From an uncultured Lachnospiraceae bacterium (lineage in GTDB: Bacteria > Bacillota > Clostridia > Lachnospirales > Lachnospiraceae): a DNA stretch of 64,000 nucleotides. Within the stretch, counting starts at the first letter, position 1. Each line of letters starts with the position of its first letter. Shown here one piece after another: positions 26,479 through 34,960 of the stretch. Below the pieces are notes generated by a model that saw only the letters and a list, made by a program, of their open reading frames with translations, did no database searches and had not been told where the DNA came from. The position numbers were made by a program, and so were the translations under genes. The DNA lies in contig CAJUDS010000012.1 in the NCBI GenBank assembly GCA_910585345.1, positions 16,857 through 80,856 on the forward strand. The letters are read 5' to 3'.

Positions 26479-26507
26479 TTGACTTTTCCGCTTTACTATC
26501 TTAAAAT
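26479..26507 (+). promoter_or_regulatory. Promoter of the AGCS symporter gene
   Basis: TTGACT (26479-26484) and TAAAAT (26502-26507) are 17 bp apart, giving a leader of about 120 nt before the coding start. Confidence 0.7.
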
Positions 26508-26529
26508 ATAAAAACAGCAGTTTACAGAG

Positions 26530-26592
26530 ACGTAATATCGCGTTGCGTATATTACGCCTTTTTTATAGCAAACGGCAGCGCATATGCCGTTT
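26530..26592 (+). promoter_or_regulatory. Leader with terminator-like hairpin ahead of AGCS gene
   Basis: ACGTAATAT and ATATTACG (26530-26556) form a stem followed by CCTTTTTT, i.e. a possible early terminator between promoter and gene. A second stem AAACGGCA/TGCCGTTT lies at 26570-26592. This layout suits attenuation. It does not show the glycine riboswitch signature I looked for. Confidence 0.5.
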
Positions 26593-26632
26593 CCTATCAC
26601 TGACAACATTTATATTTATGGGAGGAACTATT

Positions 26633-28036
26633 ATGGAAACATTTTCAAGCGCAGTCTCTGCCGTAGACGCTTTCGTCTGGGGCCCTGTCATGCTCGTTCT
26701 GCTTGTCGGGACCGGTATTTTTCTAACAATCCGCACAGGATTTTTACCATGGAGGAACTTGGGTTATGCTTTAAAAAGCACTCTCAGCAAGCAGGCCCGT
26801 CAAAAAAGCGGGGAGGGTGATATTTCCCCATTTTCTGCATTGACAACCGCACTTGCCGCTACAATCGGCACCGGCAACATTGTAGGCGTTGCTACTGCTA
26901 TGGTATCCGGCGGTCCCGGCGCCCTTGTATGGATGTGGATTTCCGCATGTTTTGGTCTCACATCCAAATTCGGCGAATGCATGCTGGCCATTAAATACCG
27001 CCAGGCCAACGCAGAAGGCGAAATGTCCGGCGGACCAATGTACACCATGAAAAAAGCTCTGAAAAACAAAACGCTTGGCAGTATTCTTGGCTGGTTATTC
27101 GCATTTTTTGCCGTTGTAGCTTCTTTTGGAATCGGTAATATGACACAGGCCAATTCTATCACAAGCGCACTGCATGAAACATTCTCCATCCCGGCATGGG
27201 TTACCGGCATTGTACTGACCCTCTTTTCCCTTTTCATTATTGTCGGCGGCATCAAGTCCATTTCCAAAGTATCACAGGTCGTCGTACCGATCATGGCCAT
27301 TTTCTACGTGGCTGCCGCTCTGATCGTCATTATCGGGAATATCGCCAATGTTCCCGCCGGCGTAGCCATGATTTTTAAAATGGCTTTCAGCGTTCAGGCA
27401 GTGGGAGGCGGCCTTTGCGGCACTATCACCGCATCCATGATGAACGCTATGCGTTTTGGCGTTGCCCGCGGCGTGTTCTCCAATGAGGCCGGCATGGGTT
27501 CCGCCGCCATCACCGCAGCCGCTGCCACCACAGACAATCCTGTCCGCCAGGCTTACATCAATATGACCGGCACCTTTTGGGATACGATCGTTGTCTGCAC
27601 AATGACAGGTCTGGCAATTGCAAGCTCCGGCGTGCTCGGCCAGGCAAATCCTGCAACCGGACAATTATATGAGGGCTCTTCCCTCACAATCGCCGCTTTT
27701 GGTACTGTACTTGGGCCTGTCGGCGGCTGGCTTGTAAGTATCGGTATCACTCTGTTTGCTTTTTCCACAATTCTCGGTTGGGAATATCACGGCGAAAAAG
27801 CATATGAATATATTCTGGGAACACATAAATTTAACATGGTATACAGAATTATCTTCTCTCTGGTAGTATTTGTCGGTTCCGTTGCCACACTGGATCTGGT
27901 CTGGAATCTTTCCGATATCGCCAACGCACTGATGGCTATTCCCAATTTGATCTGCATGTTACTGTTAAGCGGTGAAATTGCAAAGGATATCAAAGACTTT
28001 CAGGCGGTCCTGAAAAAAGAAGACATGTATCAATAA
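26633..28036 (+). CDS. AGCS family sodium:alanine/glycine symporter
   Basis: A 467-residue membrane transporter that imports small neutral amino acids (alanine or glycine) with sodium. Family stretches are clear: GPVMLVLLVGTGIFLTIRTG, ALAATIGTGNIVGVATAM, GECMLAIKYR, GGPMYTMKKAL, the SNEAGMGSAAITAAAA motif and FAFSTILGWEYHGEKAYEY. The start at 26633 has GGGAGGA 7 bp upstream; the frame extends upstream through the leader hairpins and is not used. A second AGCS paralogue lies at 41972-43339. It has its own promoter and a hairpin leader and ends at a bidirectional terminator. Confidence 0.95.
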   Translation: METFSSAVSAVDAFVWGPVMLVLLVGTGIFLTIRTGFLPWRNLGYALKSTLSKQARQKSGEGDISPFSALTTALAATIGTGNIVGVATAMVSGGPGALVWMWISACFGLTSKFGECMLAIKYRQANAEGEMSGGPMYTMKKALKNKTLGSILGWLFAFFAVVASFGIGNMTQANSITSALHETFSIPAWVTGIVLTLFSLFIIVGGIKSISKVSQVVVPIMAIFYVAAALIVIIGNIANVPAGVAMIFKMAFSVQAVGGGLCGTITASMMNAMRFGVARGVFSNEAGMGSAAITAAAATTDNPVRQAYINMTGTFWDTIVVCTMTGLAIASSGVLGQANPATGQLYEGSSLTIAAFGTVLGPVGGWLVSIGITLFAFSTILGWEYHGEKAYEYILGTHKFNMVYRIIFSLVVFVGSVATLDLVWNLSDIANALMAIPNLICMLLLSGEIAKDIKDFQAVLKKEDMYQ

Positions 28037-28063
28037 GTCCGGATCATTGTAGTAACTTTACAT

Positions 28064-28125
28064 AAAAACTGCGGCCCCGTACTTTCGCGCAATGCATTGC
28101 AGGAAAACACGGAGCCGCAGTTTTT
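28064..28125. terminator. Bidirectional terminator between AGCS and the 28126 gene
   Basis: AAAAACTGCGGC (28064-28075) and GCCGCAGTTTTT (28114-28125) are perfectly complementary and give A/T-runs on both flanks. Confidence 0.88.
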
Positions 28126-30009
28126 CTATTCTTTTACAAACCAATGATAAATCTTTATAAATACGGCTTTCAGCCTGCCCCAGACACCGATATCCTCCGG
28201 CTCCTTTTCCAGGTCAATCGTATTATCCACATCATCTTCGATACTGATTTCCGCCGTCCGCATAATGATCTGTATGCTTTCCGGCGCGTTATTGCGATCC
28301 GACGTAAAGGATGGAAATTCTTCTTCCGTATCAATATTGAGCAGATTCGTCTCATCCTCGATCTCATCCAGCTCATCATCAACCGCCTCTTTCATCGTGT
28401 CTTTAGCATCACGGAATATCTCACTGCCACCCGCGATTCCCATACCGCCCTCCAGTATACCGATCATACCGCTCAGGCTGGAATCAATCGCCGCATCCAG
28501 ACTGGTTTCCGTGGCATCCATCAGCGCACGCATACTGCGAAGCGCCGTCTGCGTGGCAATTACACTCACATTCGAACTGTCCAGAAGCATCTGTATCTCA
28601 TCTGTCAGCTGCAGAATATGATCTTTATAGTCCTGTGTGATGTGGCCGCCCAGCGTATAGCTCTCATTCAGTACTTCGCTCGCTTTATTGGAAAGGTTCT
28701 CTATTTCATGAACCATGGCCTGCGTATCTCTCGTCACCGGAACTGCATCGCTGCTTATGGCTGCCAGCAGCTGTCCTAGCTGACTTACTTCTGTGCCTAC
28801 TACCACGTCGCCCGCTGTAGCCAGATCATTGCCTGCCAGTTTTTTAAGAGTTTTTTCCGCATCCTCCAACTTTTCCGCATCGGATGCCGCGCTCTTCATG
28901 GCCTGCCGCAGCTCGTCAATCGAGCCCTGCAGATCTTTGGAAGCATCTTCCATATCCTTCAGATATTTGTCCATCTCATAGACACTCTGCCGGATCGTTT
29001 CCAGCCGCTCCATCGCATCCGTATAATCCGCTTTCTCAATCGCTGTCTGTGCGGAAAGCAGTATCAGACTATTCTGAATACCGTCTAAAGACTGAATGGC
29101 GGCGTCTGCATCCGACTTTACCTGGCCTTCACCCGCATCATAAACGGCTTTCGCTTCCTGCGCCTTCTTCAGACCTTTTTGCGTTTCTTCCAGACTGCCT
29201 TTCATCGCCGACAGATTATCCAGTATGACATCCGCACTGTCGCTCATCGCGTCCATGGAATCTCTGACCTTATCTTTCACTTCCCTGATATCGGCAAGCC
29301 TGTCCAGCGAAGACAGCGTGGCGGGCACCATCATAAACATAAGTCCAATGCTTTCGAAACTGTTCGAACCGATATCTATCCGAAAGGTACCGTCCTCTCC
29401 CGGCAGCGCCATAAACAGGACTGCCTTTTTTGTTCCGAGTGTCTGCAGCTGCGAACCGGGCGCCTCCAGGGAATAATTGTCCTGATCCATGTCAACCAGT
29501 GTCGCCACCGTAAGAATCATATTGTTTTTATAATATTCCGGCGCCTTTTCATTGGCCTGGACATCAATGAGCATCGTCACCATACCGCTCGCACCGGCCA
29601 ACTCTTCGGCTCTGCATTCCTTCCCGTTCAGTTTATAAGTCACATCCAGCGTCCATGGCAATTCCTGACTCAATTCCTGCGTCCGGCATTCAAAATAAAA
29701 CCGTTCTTCCTGCTGATCCCCCAAATCCCATGTCACCTTTTCGTTTTCTACAAGCGGAACCGCATGGTTGCTCATGTTGACAACCGTTTCATAACTGCCA
29801 TAATCCACAAACGTCGTATTACCGTTCAGCATACATCCTTTTACAATATTAACTTCTTCTACCGCCCCGTAGTGATCCAGATTAACATATACCGATTCAT
29901 CCACTTTCACCTGCGGCGGCGCCGCCTGCAGATCGGAAGATACCATGCCAAATGCGAGAATGGCCGTCATCCCCATTGCCATCATCCGCATTGTCTCTTT
30001 TCTATACAT
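28126..30009 (-). CDS. Exported coiled-coil protein partnered with an MMPL transporter
   Basis: A 627-residue protein with a signal peptide (about residues 8-30, ending DLQAAPP). A beta-rich domain of about 200 residues follows (VYVNLDHYGAVEEVNIVKGC...). Then comes a long helical, coiled-coil region (about 235-510), an acidic stretch, and a C-terminal amphipathic helix (LKAVFIKIYHWFVKE). I do not recognise a named domain. The architecture recalls YhgE/Pip-like exported helpers found beside RND/MMPL pumps. It overlaps the end of the upstream MMPL gene by 8 bp, so the two are almost certainly translationally coupled and may form one envelope complex. GGGAGG precedes the start. Confidence 0.85.
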   Translation of the reverse strand: MYRKETMRMMAMGMTAILAFGMVSSDLQAAPPQVKVDESVYVNLDHYGAVEEVNIVKGCMLNGNTTFVDYGSYETVVNMSNHAVPLVENEKVTWDLGDQQEERFYFECRTQELSQELPWTLDVTYKLNGKECRAEELAGASGMVTMLIDVQANEKAPEYYKNNMILTVATLVDMDQDNYSLEAPGSQLQTLGTKKAVLFMALPGEDGTFRIDIGSNSFESIGLMFMMVPATLSSLDRLADIREVKDKVRDSMDAMSDSADVILDNLSAMKGSLEETQKGLKKAQEAKAVYDAGEGQVKSDADAAIQSLDGIQNSLILLSAQTAIEKADYTDAMERLETIRQSVYEMDKYLKDMEDASKDLQGSIDELRQAMKSAASDAEKLEDAEKTLKKLAGNDLATAGDVVVGTEVSQLGQLLAAISSDAVPVTRDTQAMVHEIENLSNKASEVLNESYTLGGHITQDYKDHILQLTDEIQMLLDSSNVSVIATQTALRSMRALMDATETSLDAAIDSSLSGMIGILEGGMGIAGGSEIFRDAKDTMKEAVDDELDEIEDETNLLNIDTEEEFPSFTSDRNNAPESIQIIMRTAEISIEDDVDNTIDLEKEPEDIGVWGRLKAVFIKIYHWFVKE

Positions 30010-32296
30010 CTTCTTTTCCTCCCTTAGCCTCTGCTTTCTTTTTTCGCTGCTGGTGTCTGTCGGAAAGACGTTTGAGCAGTTCTTTCCGTTTTTGTCTACG
30101 CAGCATTACTTTCTTCCGCAGCCTTTCTATTTCCCGTCGCCTCAGCTCATCTCTTATCGCCTTTTCTTTAAAGATCAGCGTATCAAAGGCAGTCAGCAAA
30201 GCCGGCACGGCAAGGATTACCATGCACATGCTGATCAGACCGCCCCGGCCAATCAGATGTCCCAATGAGGAAATGGCGCTGACTGACGATATAAAATGGA
30301 TTCCGTAACCGGCAACAGTCAATATAGTGCCCGAGGTCAGTATAGAAAGAATACTTCTTTGCAGCGCATCGATTCCTGCCTGTTTTTTCTCCATTCCATG
30401 TTCCCTGTTATACATATAATTGTTGGTCAGTAAAATAGAATAATCCACGGTAGCGCCAAGCTGAATGCAACTTACGATAATAAACCCGTTAAACATAAAA
30501 CTTTCGCCCTGCAAATAAGGTACCGTCATGTTGATGTAAGTGGCAATCGTAATCGGTATCAATACCAGTATGGGCAGCAGCAGAGACTTGAAAGCAATTC
30601 CCACGACAACTGCCACCGCCAGCAACGACAGTACATTCGTCACCGCGTAATCGGGAACCATTAACTCTTTCAAATCCTGCGTGGAAGGCGTATTTCCCAC
30701 CACATATGCATTTTCAGGATAATAGCGCTTCACAATTTCCCGAATTTCATCCGAAGTTGCAAAAGCAAGTTCACTTTCCGTATCCGTCCTCGTATAAAGA
30801 AGCATCCTCGCATAGTTTTCTGTCCGTAACTGCCCCTTAATGCTCTCCGGAATGATACTTTCCGGAATACCAATCGGAAGCACATTGGCAATGCCTGTTA
30901 CACTTTTCACATAATACAAATCTTCCAGTTCGTTTGCGAGATCCCTTTCCTTGATCGGCGTTTCATTGGGCACAATCACCAGATACAGATTACTTCGTCC
31001 AAACTTTTCCTCTATTTCGCATGTGTCGTCATAGACTTTCGTTCCTTCGCTTCTGCCAAGAGCGCTGTTTCCAAAGGTAAAGCTGTTCATATTCTGTGCC
31101 ACATAGGCAGGCACCACAACAATCACCATAAGCGCCATCACGAGATACCGCAGTTTAAAAACACCTTTGGAGAGTATTTTAAATTCCGGCATAATGCTTT
31201 TGTGTTTCGTTTTTTCAATCAAATCGCCAAATCTGAGAAGCAACGCCGGCATCAGAAAAAGCACGGTGATAACACTGCAGATAATGCTTTTGCCAAGCAC
31301 CAGCCCCACGTCACGCCCAAGCCCAAACCGCATGGCCAGCAGCGCCATAAATCCGACAAAGGTTGTCATTGCGCTGGAGAGGATGGAAACAGCGGACTCC
31401 TGCAGAGCGCCCGCCATGGCCTTCTCTTTATTTCCCGGTTTTGCCTCATTTCTCCTCACATAGGTATGCAGCAAAAATACCGAATAGTCCATGGACGTGG
31501 CAAGCTGCAGCACCGACGATACACTCGAACTCATAAACGAAATTGTGCCGAGAAAAATATTACTGCCCATATTGAGTACAATTGCAATACCCATAACCGA
31601 TAAAAACAGAACCGGCTCAAACCATGAGTTGGTCGTCGCACAGAGAATCAACAGTATCAAGATTACCGCAACCGCCATAATTATCTGGATCTCCCTGTCG
31701 AGCGTCTCCTCCAGTGATTTGTTTTCCACCGCGGGTCCCGCATAACGGCCCTTCTCTCCCAGTAAACCCTGTATCCGGTCTATGGCGTCCTTTGTTTCCT
31801 GCTGGTTATCTCCCTTATCGAAGGTTATGTCCATGACCGCACAACGGTCTTTATAATAATCTTTCTGTGCATCCAGATCGATAAAATCTTCGCTCATATA
31901 CACGTCTTCTGTCATCCAGGTGACCATATCCACACCGTCGATATTCTCCAGCATCTGCTTATATATGTATGCTTCATAAATTGAAACGTCGGTAATCATA
32001 ATCCTGGCAGTTCCCGGATAGCCAAATTCCTTTTCCATCAGGTCAATGGCCACTTTTGACTCTGTATCGGAAGGCAGATACTCTGTCAAATCATAATTTA
32101 CCTTTACAAGAGGCGCATTGACAATACTCAGGACAACCAGCACAATAAAGACCATTTCAATAAAATGACGTTTTTTCACGATTACATTTGCCAGACCATT
32201 TGCCTTGATATGGCTGAAACGTTCGCCAATCCCTCCCGTATAATGATCCCGCATTTCCGCCAGTTTATCCTTCAGTCCGTTCCATTTCCCAGCCAT
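30002..32296 (-). CDS. MMPL/RND-type membrane transporter (HAE3-like)
   Basis: A 764-residue protein with the RND fold of twelve membrane helices in two halves, each with a large extracellular loop after its first helix. Typical segments are SSVSSVLQLATSMDYSVFLLH and IVSCIQLGATVDYSILLTNNY, which hold the Asp-Tyr pair used for proton relay in MMPL proteins, plus ALQESAVSILSSAMTTFVGF. The C-terminal tail is extremely basic (RRQKRKELLKRLSDRHQQRKKK). It should export a hydrophobic or lipid-like substrate using the proton gradient; the substrate is unknown. It is first in a two-gene operon with the 28126-30009 exported partner. AGGAAA lies 5 bp before the start. Confidence 0.92.
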   Translation of the reverse strand: MAGKWNGLKDKLAEMRDHYTGGIGERFSHIKANGLANVIVKKRHFIEMVFIVLVVLSIVNAPLVKVNYDLTEYLPSDTESKVAIDLMEKEFGYPGTARIMITDVSIYEAYIYKQMLENIDGVDMVTWMTEDVYMSEDFIDLDAQKDYYKDRCAVMDITFDKGDNQQETKDAIDRIQGLLGEKGRYAGPAVENKSLEETLDREIQIIMAVAVILILLILCATTNSWFEPVLFLSVMGIAIVLNMGSNIFLGTISFMSSSVSSVLQLATSMDYSVFLLHTYVRRNEAKPGNKEKAMAGALQESAVSILSSAMTTFVGFMALLAMRFGLGRDVGLVLGKSIICSVITVLFLMPALLLRFGDLIEKTKHKSIMPEFKILSKGVFKLRYLVMALMVIVVVPAYVAQNMNSFTFGNSALGRSEGTKVYDDTCEIEEKFGRSNLYLVIVPNETPIKERDLANELEDLYYVKSVTGIANVLPIGIPESIIPESIKGQLRTENYARMLLYTRTDTESELAFATSDEIREIVKRYYPENAYVVGNTPSTQDLKELMVPDYAVTNVLSLLAVAVVVGIAFKSLLLPILVLIPITIATYINMTVPYLQGESFMFNGFIIVSCIQLGATVDYSILLTNNYMYNREHGMEKKQAGIDALQRSILSILTSGTILTVAGYGIHFISSVSAISSLGHLIGRGGLISMCMVILAVPALLTAFDTLIFKEKAIRDELRRREIERLRKKVMLRRQKRKELLKRLSDRHQQRKKKAEAKGGKEDV

Positions 32297-32478
32297 CAGC
32301 TTTTCCTACTTTCTACTGATTTTTCATTCTTTTTCCTTGTTTATCAAAAAAAGTATATTAAAAAATGATACGTTGTTAAACATTCGATTTACTTCTTATG
32401 TTTCCATTAAATATACAAATCATATCATATGTCTCCAAATTCCCTTATAATAATCCGCATCTGTAACCGTATTTATAT

Positions 32479-32512
32479 AGCGGCATCTTTCCTCTGCACG
32501 GGTCTGCGCATA
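32479..32512. repeat. 34-bp dispersed repeat, copy 1
   Basis: Matches 40166-40199 at 30 of 34 positions (core CTGCACGG-R-TCTGCGCATA). It directly abuts the terminator of the secreted-protein gene. On the minus strand it reads as a short open segment MRRPVQRKDAAI and then a stop. Confidence 0.75.
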
Positions 32513-32552
32513 ACAAAAGAACGGATCCCGGTACGGGACCCGCTCTTTTGTT
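32512..32552 (-). terminator. Terminator of the secreted-protein gene
   Basis: AACAAAAGA pairs with TCTTTTGTT, continuing inward through CGG/CCG and TCCCG/CGGGA, giving a long hairpin 10 bp after the stop at 32562. Confidence 0.8.
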
Positions 32553-32561
32553 ACCGGCATT

Positions 32562-33134
32562 TCAGCTAAAATACGGTTGTAAAATCTCAATGATATCATC
32601 CGCAAGGTTTTCATATTTTTGCGCGCAGACCGGACATATGAAAAAGTAATCCGGTCTGGACCAATAACCCATGTCCTCGTCATATTCAAATGCAGAAGCC
32701 GTAACGCCGTGCTCACATCTGTGGGTCAGCATTGTCAGCATAACCTGCGCCACATACGCGGTTTCAACATCCTCCTGCGCCGCCATATTAATCAACGCCA
32801 TTTCAAACCTGTCATCGAATCCATTATAGTTTAAATCCACATATCCGCAGCCATTGATCGGATCTCTGTCGTCAATACCGTCGCCGTCCGCATCCTGCAG
32901 CTCTCCCCAGATATCCGTCCGCAGCACGAGCGAGCTGCGCATCACCGCCATAGCTTCTTCGTCCTCCATATCCCACGACAACGATTCAAAAGAAGCCAGA
33001 ATCTCCGGTGTCATCATCTGCTGATAATTCTGCAGCGGCTGCGCCGGTGCAGGCGCCTCCTCCGCACAGACCGTGAGACTGCTCCCCAACAGCAATGCAA
33101 ACGCTAGTGTTATCCCCAATATTTTTTTTCTCAT
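32562..33134 (-). CDS. Secreted protein with calcium-loop-like motif, paralogue A
   Basis: A 190-residue exported protein. The signal peptide (MRKKILGITLAFALLLGSSL) probably ends at VCA-EE. The mature part has the shared box PLQNYQQMMTPEILASFES. An Asp-rich stretch follows (DADGDGIDDRDPINGCGY, then DLNYNGFDDRFE), resembling thrombospondin type 3 or dockerin-like calcium loops. A C-terminal module has HRCEHGVTAS and CPVC, which could bind zinc. It is about 45% identical by eye to the neighbour at 33175-33720, so the pair is a tandem duplication. Function is unknown; extracellular calcium-stabilised binding is a guess. Confidence 0.85.
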   Translation of the reverse strand: MRKKILGITLAFALLLGSSLTVCAEEAPAPAQPLQNYQQMMTPEILASFESLSWDMEDEEAMAVMRSSLVLRTDIWGELQDADGDGIDDRDPINGCGYVDLNYNGFDDRFEMALINMAAQEDVETAYVAQVMLTMLTHRCEHGVTASAFEYDEDMGYWSRPDYFFICPVCAQKYENLADDIIEILQPYFS

Positions 33135-33174
33135 CGTTTTCCCCTTCCCTTTCTTCTAAAATTACCGTTTCCGG

Positions 33175-33720
33175 CTACCACAGCTCATTGATCATATCAA
33201 TCATATTGGAAAAGTTCTCCGTACATTCCGGGCATTGGTCAAAGTAATCCGGAAATGACATATAACCGATATCATCATCAGCGACAAAACATGAGGCCGT
33301 GATGCCGTGGCTGCATCTATGGCTCAGCGCATTCAGCATCATCTGCAGCCCCAGCCCTTCCTGCGGATCCTCCTGCATTGTAACATTCACAATTTCCATT
33401 TCAAACCTGTCGTCAAACCCGTTACAGTTCAAATCCAGATACCCGCAGCCATTGATCGGATCTCTGTCATCAATACCATCGCCATCCGCATCCTGCAGAC
33501 TGCCCCATACATCCGTCCGCCGGACAACCGCATCGGCCAGTATATCCAGATCAGAATCCAGCGTTACACCTTGGAAAGAAGCCAGAATCTCCGGTGTCAT
33601 CATCTGCTGGTAATTCTGCAGCGGCGTCTGTGCTGTGGGCGTCTCCTCCGCGCAGACTGTCATACTGCTCCCCATCAGCAGCATAAACGAACACGCCATT
33701 GCCAATACTCTTTTTTTCAT
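33175..33720 (-). CDS. Secreted protein with calcium-loop-like motif, paralogue B
   Basis: A 181-residue exported protein, paralogue of the next gene. The start at 33720 is supported by AAGGAG 6 bp upstream; the longer frame to 33753 would run into galE. The signal peptide MKKRVLAMACSFMLLMGSSM ends near VCA-EE. It shares PLQNYQQMMTPEILASFQ, the DADGDGIDDRDPINGCGY and DLNCNGFDDRFE loops, HRCSHGITAS and a C-terminal CPEC with copy A, while the segments between have diverged. The conserved His/Cys set suggests a metal site beyond the calcium-like loops. It sits 30 bp after galE and 40 bp before copy A. Confidence 0.85.
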   Translation of the reverse strand: MKKRVLAMACSFMLLMGSSMTVCAEETPTAQTPLQNYQQMMTPEILASFQGVTLDSDLDILADAVVRRTDVWGSLQDADGDGIDDRDPINGCGYLDLNCNGFDDRFEMEIVNVTMQEDPQEGLGLQMMLNALSHRCSHGITASCFVADDDIGYMSFPDYFDQCPECTENFSNMIDMINELW

Positions 33721-33749
33721 ACCTTTCTCCTTTCCGTATAGAAAGCAGC

Positions 33750-34766
33750 TCAATCCTCATACCCGTTGGGATTATTCTTCTGCCACCGCCAGGAATCCTC
33801 GCACATCTCTTTGATGCCATATTCCGCTTTCCACCCAAGCTCTTTTTCCGCCTTTGAGGCATCCGCATAGCAGGTCGCAATATCTCCGGCCCGTCTCTCT
33901 TTTATCACATAGGGAATCTTCACCCCGGAAGCCTCTTCAAAATTCTTCACAATATCAAGCACGCTGTATCCCGTGCCGGTACCCAGATTATACACCTCAA
34001 TACCAGGATTTTGCCGGATCTTCTCAATGGCTTTTACATGTCCTCTCGCCAGATCAACCACATGGATATAGTCTCTCACTCCCGTGCCGTCATGCGTGTC
34101 ATAATCATTGCCAAATACCCCAAGCTCTTTTAATTTACCCACCGCTACCTGCGTAATATACGGCATCAGATTGTTGGGGATACCGTTCGGATTCTCACCG
34201 ATCGTACCGCTTTTATGTGCGCCGATTGGATTAAAATACCGCAGCAGAATTACATTCCACGCCGGATCCGCTTTCTGCATATCTGTCAGAATCTGTTCCA
34301 GCATTCCCTTTGTCTGTCCATACGGATTGGTGATCTGACCTTTCGGACACTGCTCCGTAATCGGAATAAATGCCGGATTGCCATAAACTGTGGCGGAGGA
34401 AGAGAAAATGATATTCTTTACCCCATGCCTGCGCATCACATCCAGCAGTACCAGCGTACCTGCTATATTGTTATAATAATATTCCCATGGCTTCGCCACA
34501 GACTCTCCTACGGCCTTTAGTCCTGCAAAATGAATACAACAGTCAATAGCCTCCCTGGTAAATATCTTTTCCAGCCCTTCTCTGTCAAGAATATCGGTTT
34601 TGTAAAATGTTACCGGTTTTCCTGTAATCTTTTTCACGCGTTCCAGTGACTTTTCGCTGGAATTGCTCAAATTATCGACTACAACTACATCGTAGCCAGC
34701 CTCCTGTAACTCCACTACCGTATGGCTGCCGATATATCCGGCGCCTCCTGTTACCAAAATTGCCAT
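33750..34766 (-). CDS. galE: UDP-glucose 4-epimerase
   Basis: A 338-residue short-chain dehydrogenase-like enzyme that interconverts UDP-galactose and UDP-glucose (and possibly the HexNAc forms) using bound NAD. The NAD-binding GGAGYIGSHTV is at residues 7-17, the catalytic serine is in FSSSATVYG, and the Tyr-x3-Lys is in NPYGQTKGMLE. AGGAGG precedes the start. With the UDPGP-family transferase at 34961-36196 it can supply the last two steps of GNB/LNB catabolism, whose other genes lie at 49.3-56 kb. The gap of about 200 bp to the transferase gene leaves co-transcription uncertain. Confidence 0.96.
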   Translation of the reverse strand: MAILVTGGAGYIGSHTVVELQEAGYDVVVVDNLSNSSEKSLERVKKITGKPVTFYKTDILDREGLEKIFTREAIDCCIHFAGLKAVGESVAKPWEYYYNNIAGTLVLLDVMRRHGVKNIIFSSSATVYGNPAFIPITEQCPKGQITNPYGQTKGMLEQILTDMQKADPAWNVILLRYFNPIGAHKSGTIGENPNGIPNNLMPYITQVAVGKLKELGVFGNDYDTHDGTGVRDYIHVVDLARGHVKAIEKIRQNPGIEVYNLGTGTGYSVLDIVKNFEEASGVKIPYVIKERRAGDIATCYADASKAEKELGWKAEYGIKEMCEDSWRWQKNNPNGYED

Positions 34767-34960
34767 AACGCCTCCTGTTCCGGAAAGTACCTTCCCATTG
34801 CATGATTTTCTCTTACCCTACCAGTTTAAATCCATAACGTGCGCCCTACAAGATGGTAATGTTGCACAAATCTGTGAAAATGTTAAATACGTTTGTATTC
34901 TTACCCAAAGTCTTTCGCCAAAACTCACCTCCCGCGGGTGTAAAGTCCGCCGCTTACACA

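Noticed and set aside
26510..26632. Glycine riboswitch ahead of the AGCS gene
   Set aside because: The conserved tandem-aptamer GGAGAG and GGCAA-type signatures are missing; only simple hairpins are visible.
29179..30027. 282-codon plus-strand frame
   Set aside because: It is antisense to the exported partner gene, which has a signal peptide, a ribosome binding site and coupling to the MMPL gene.
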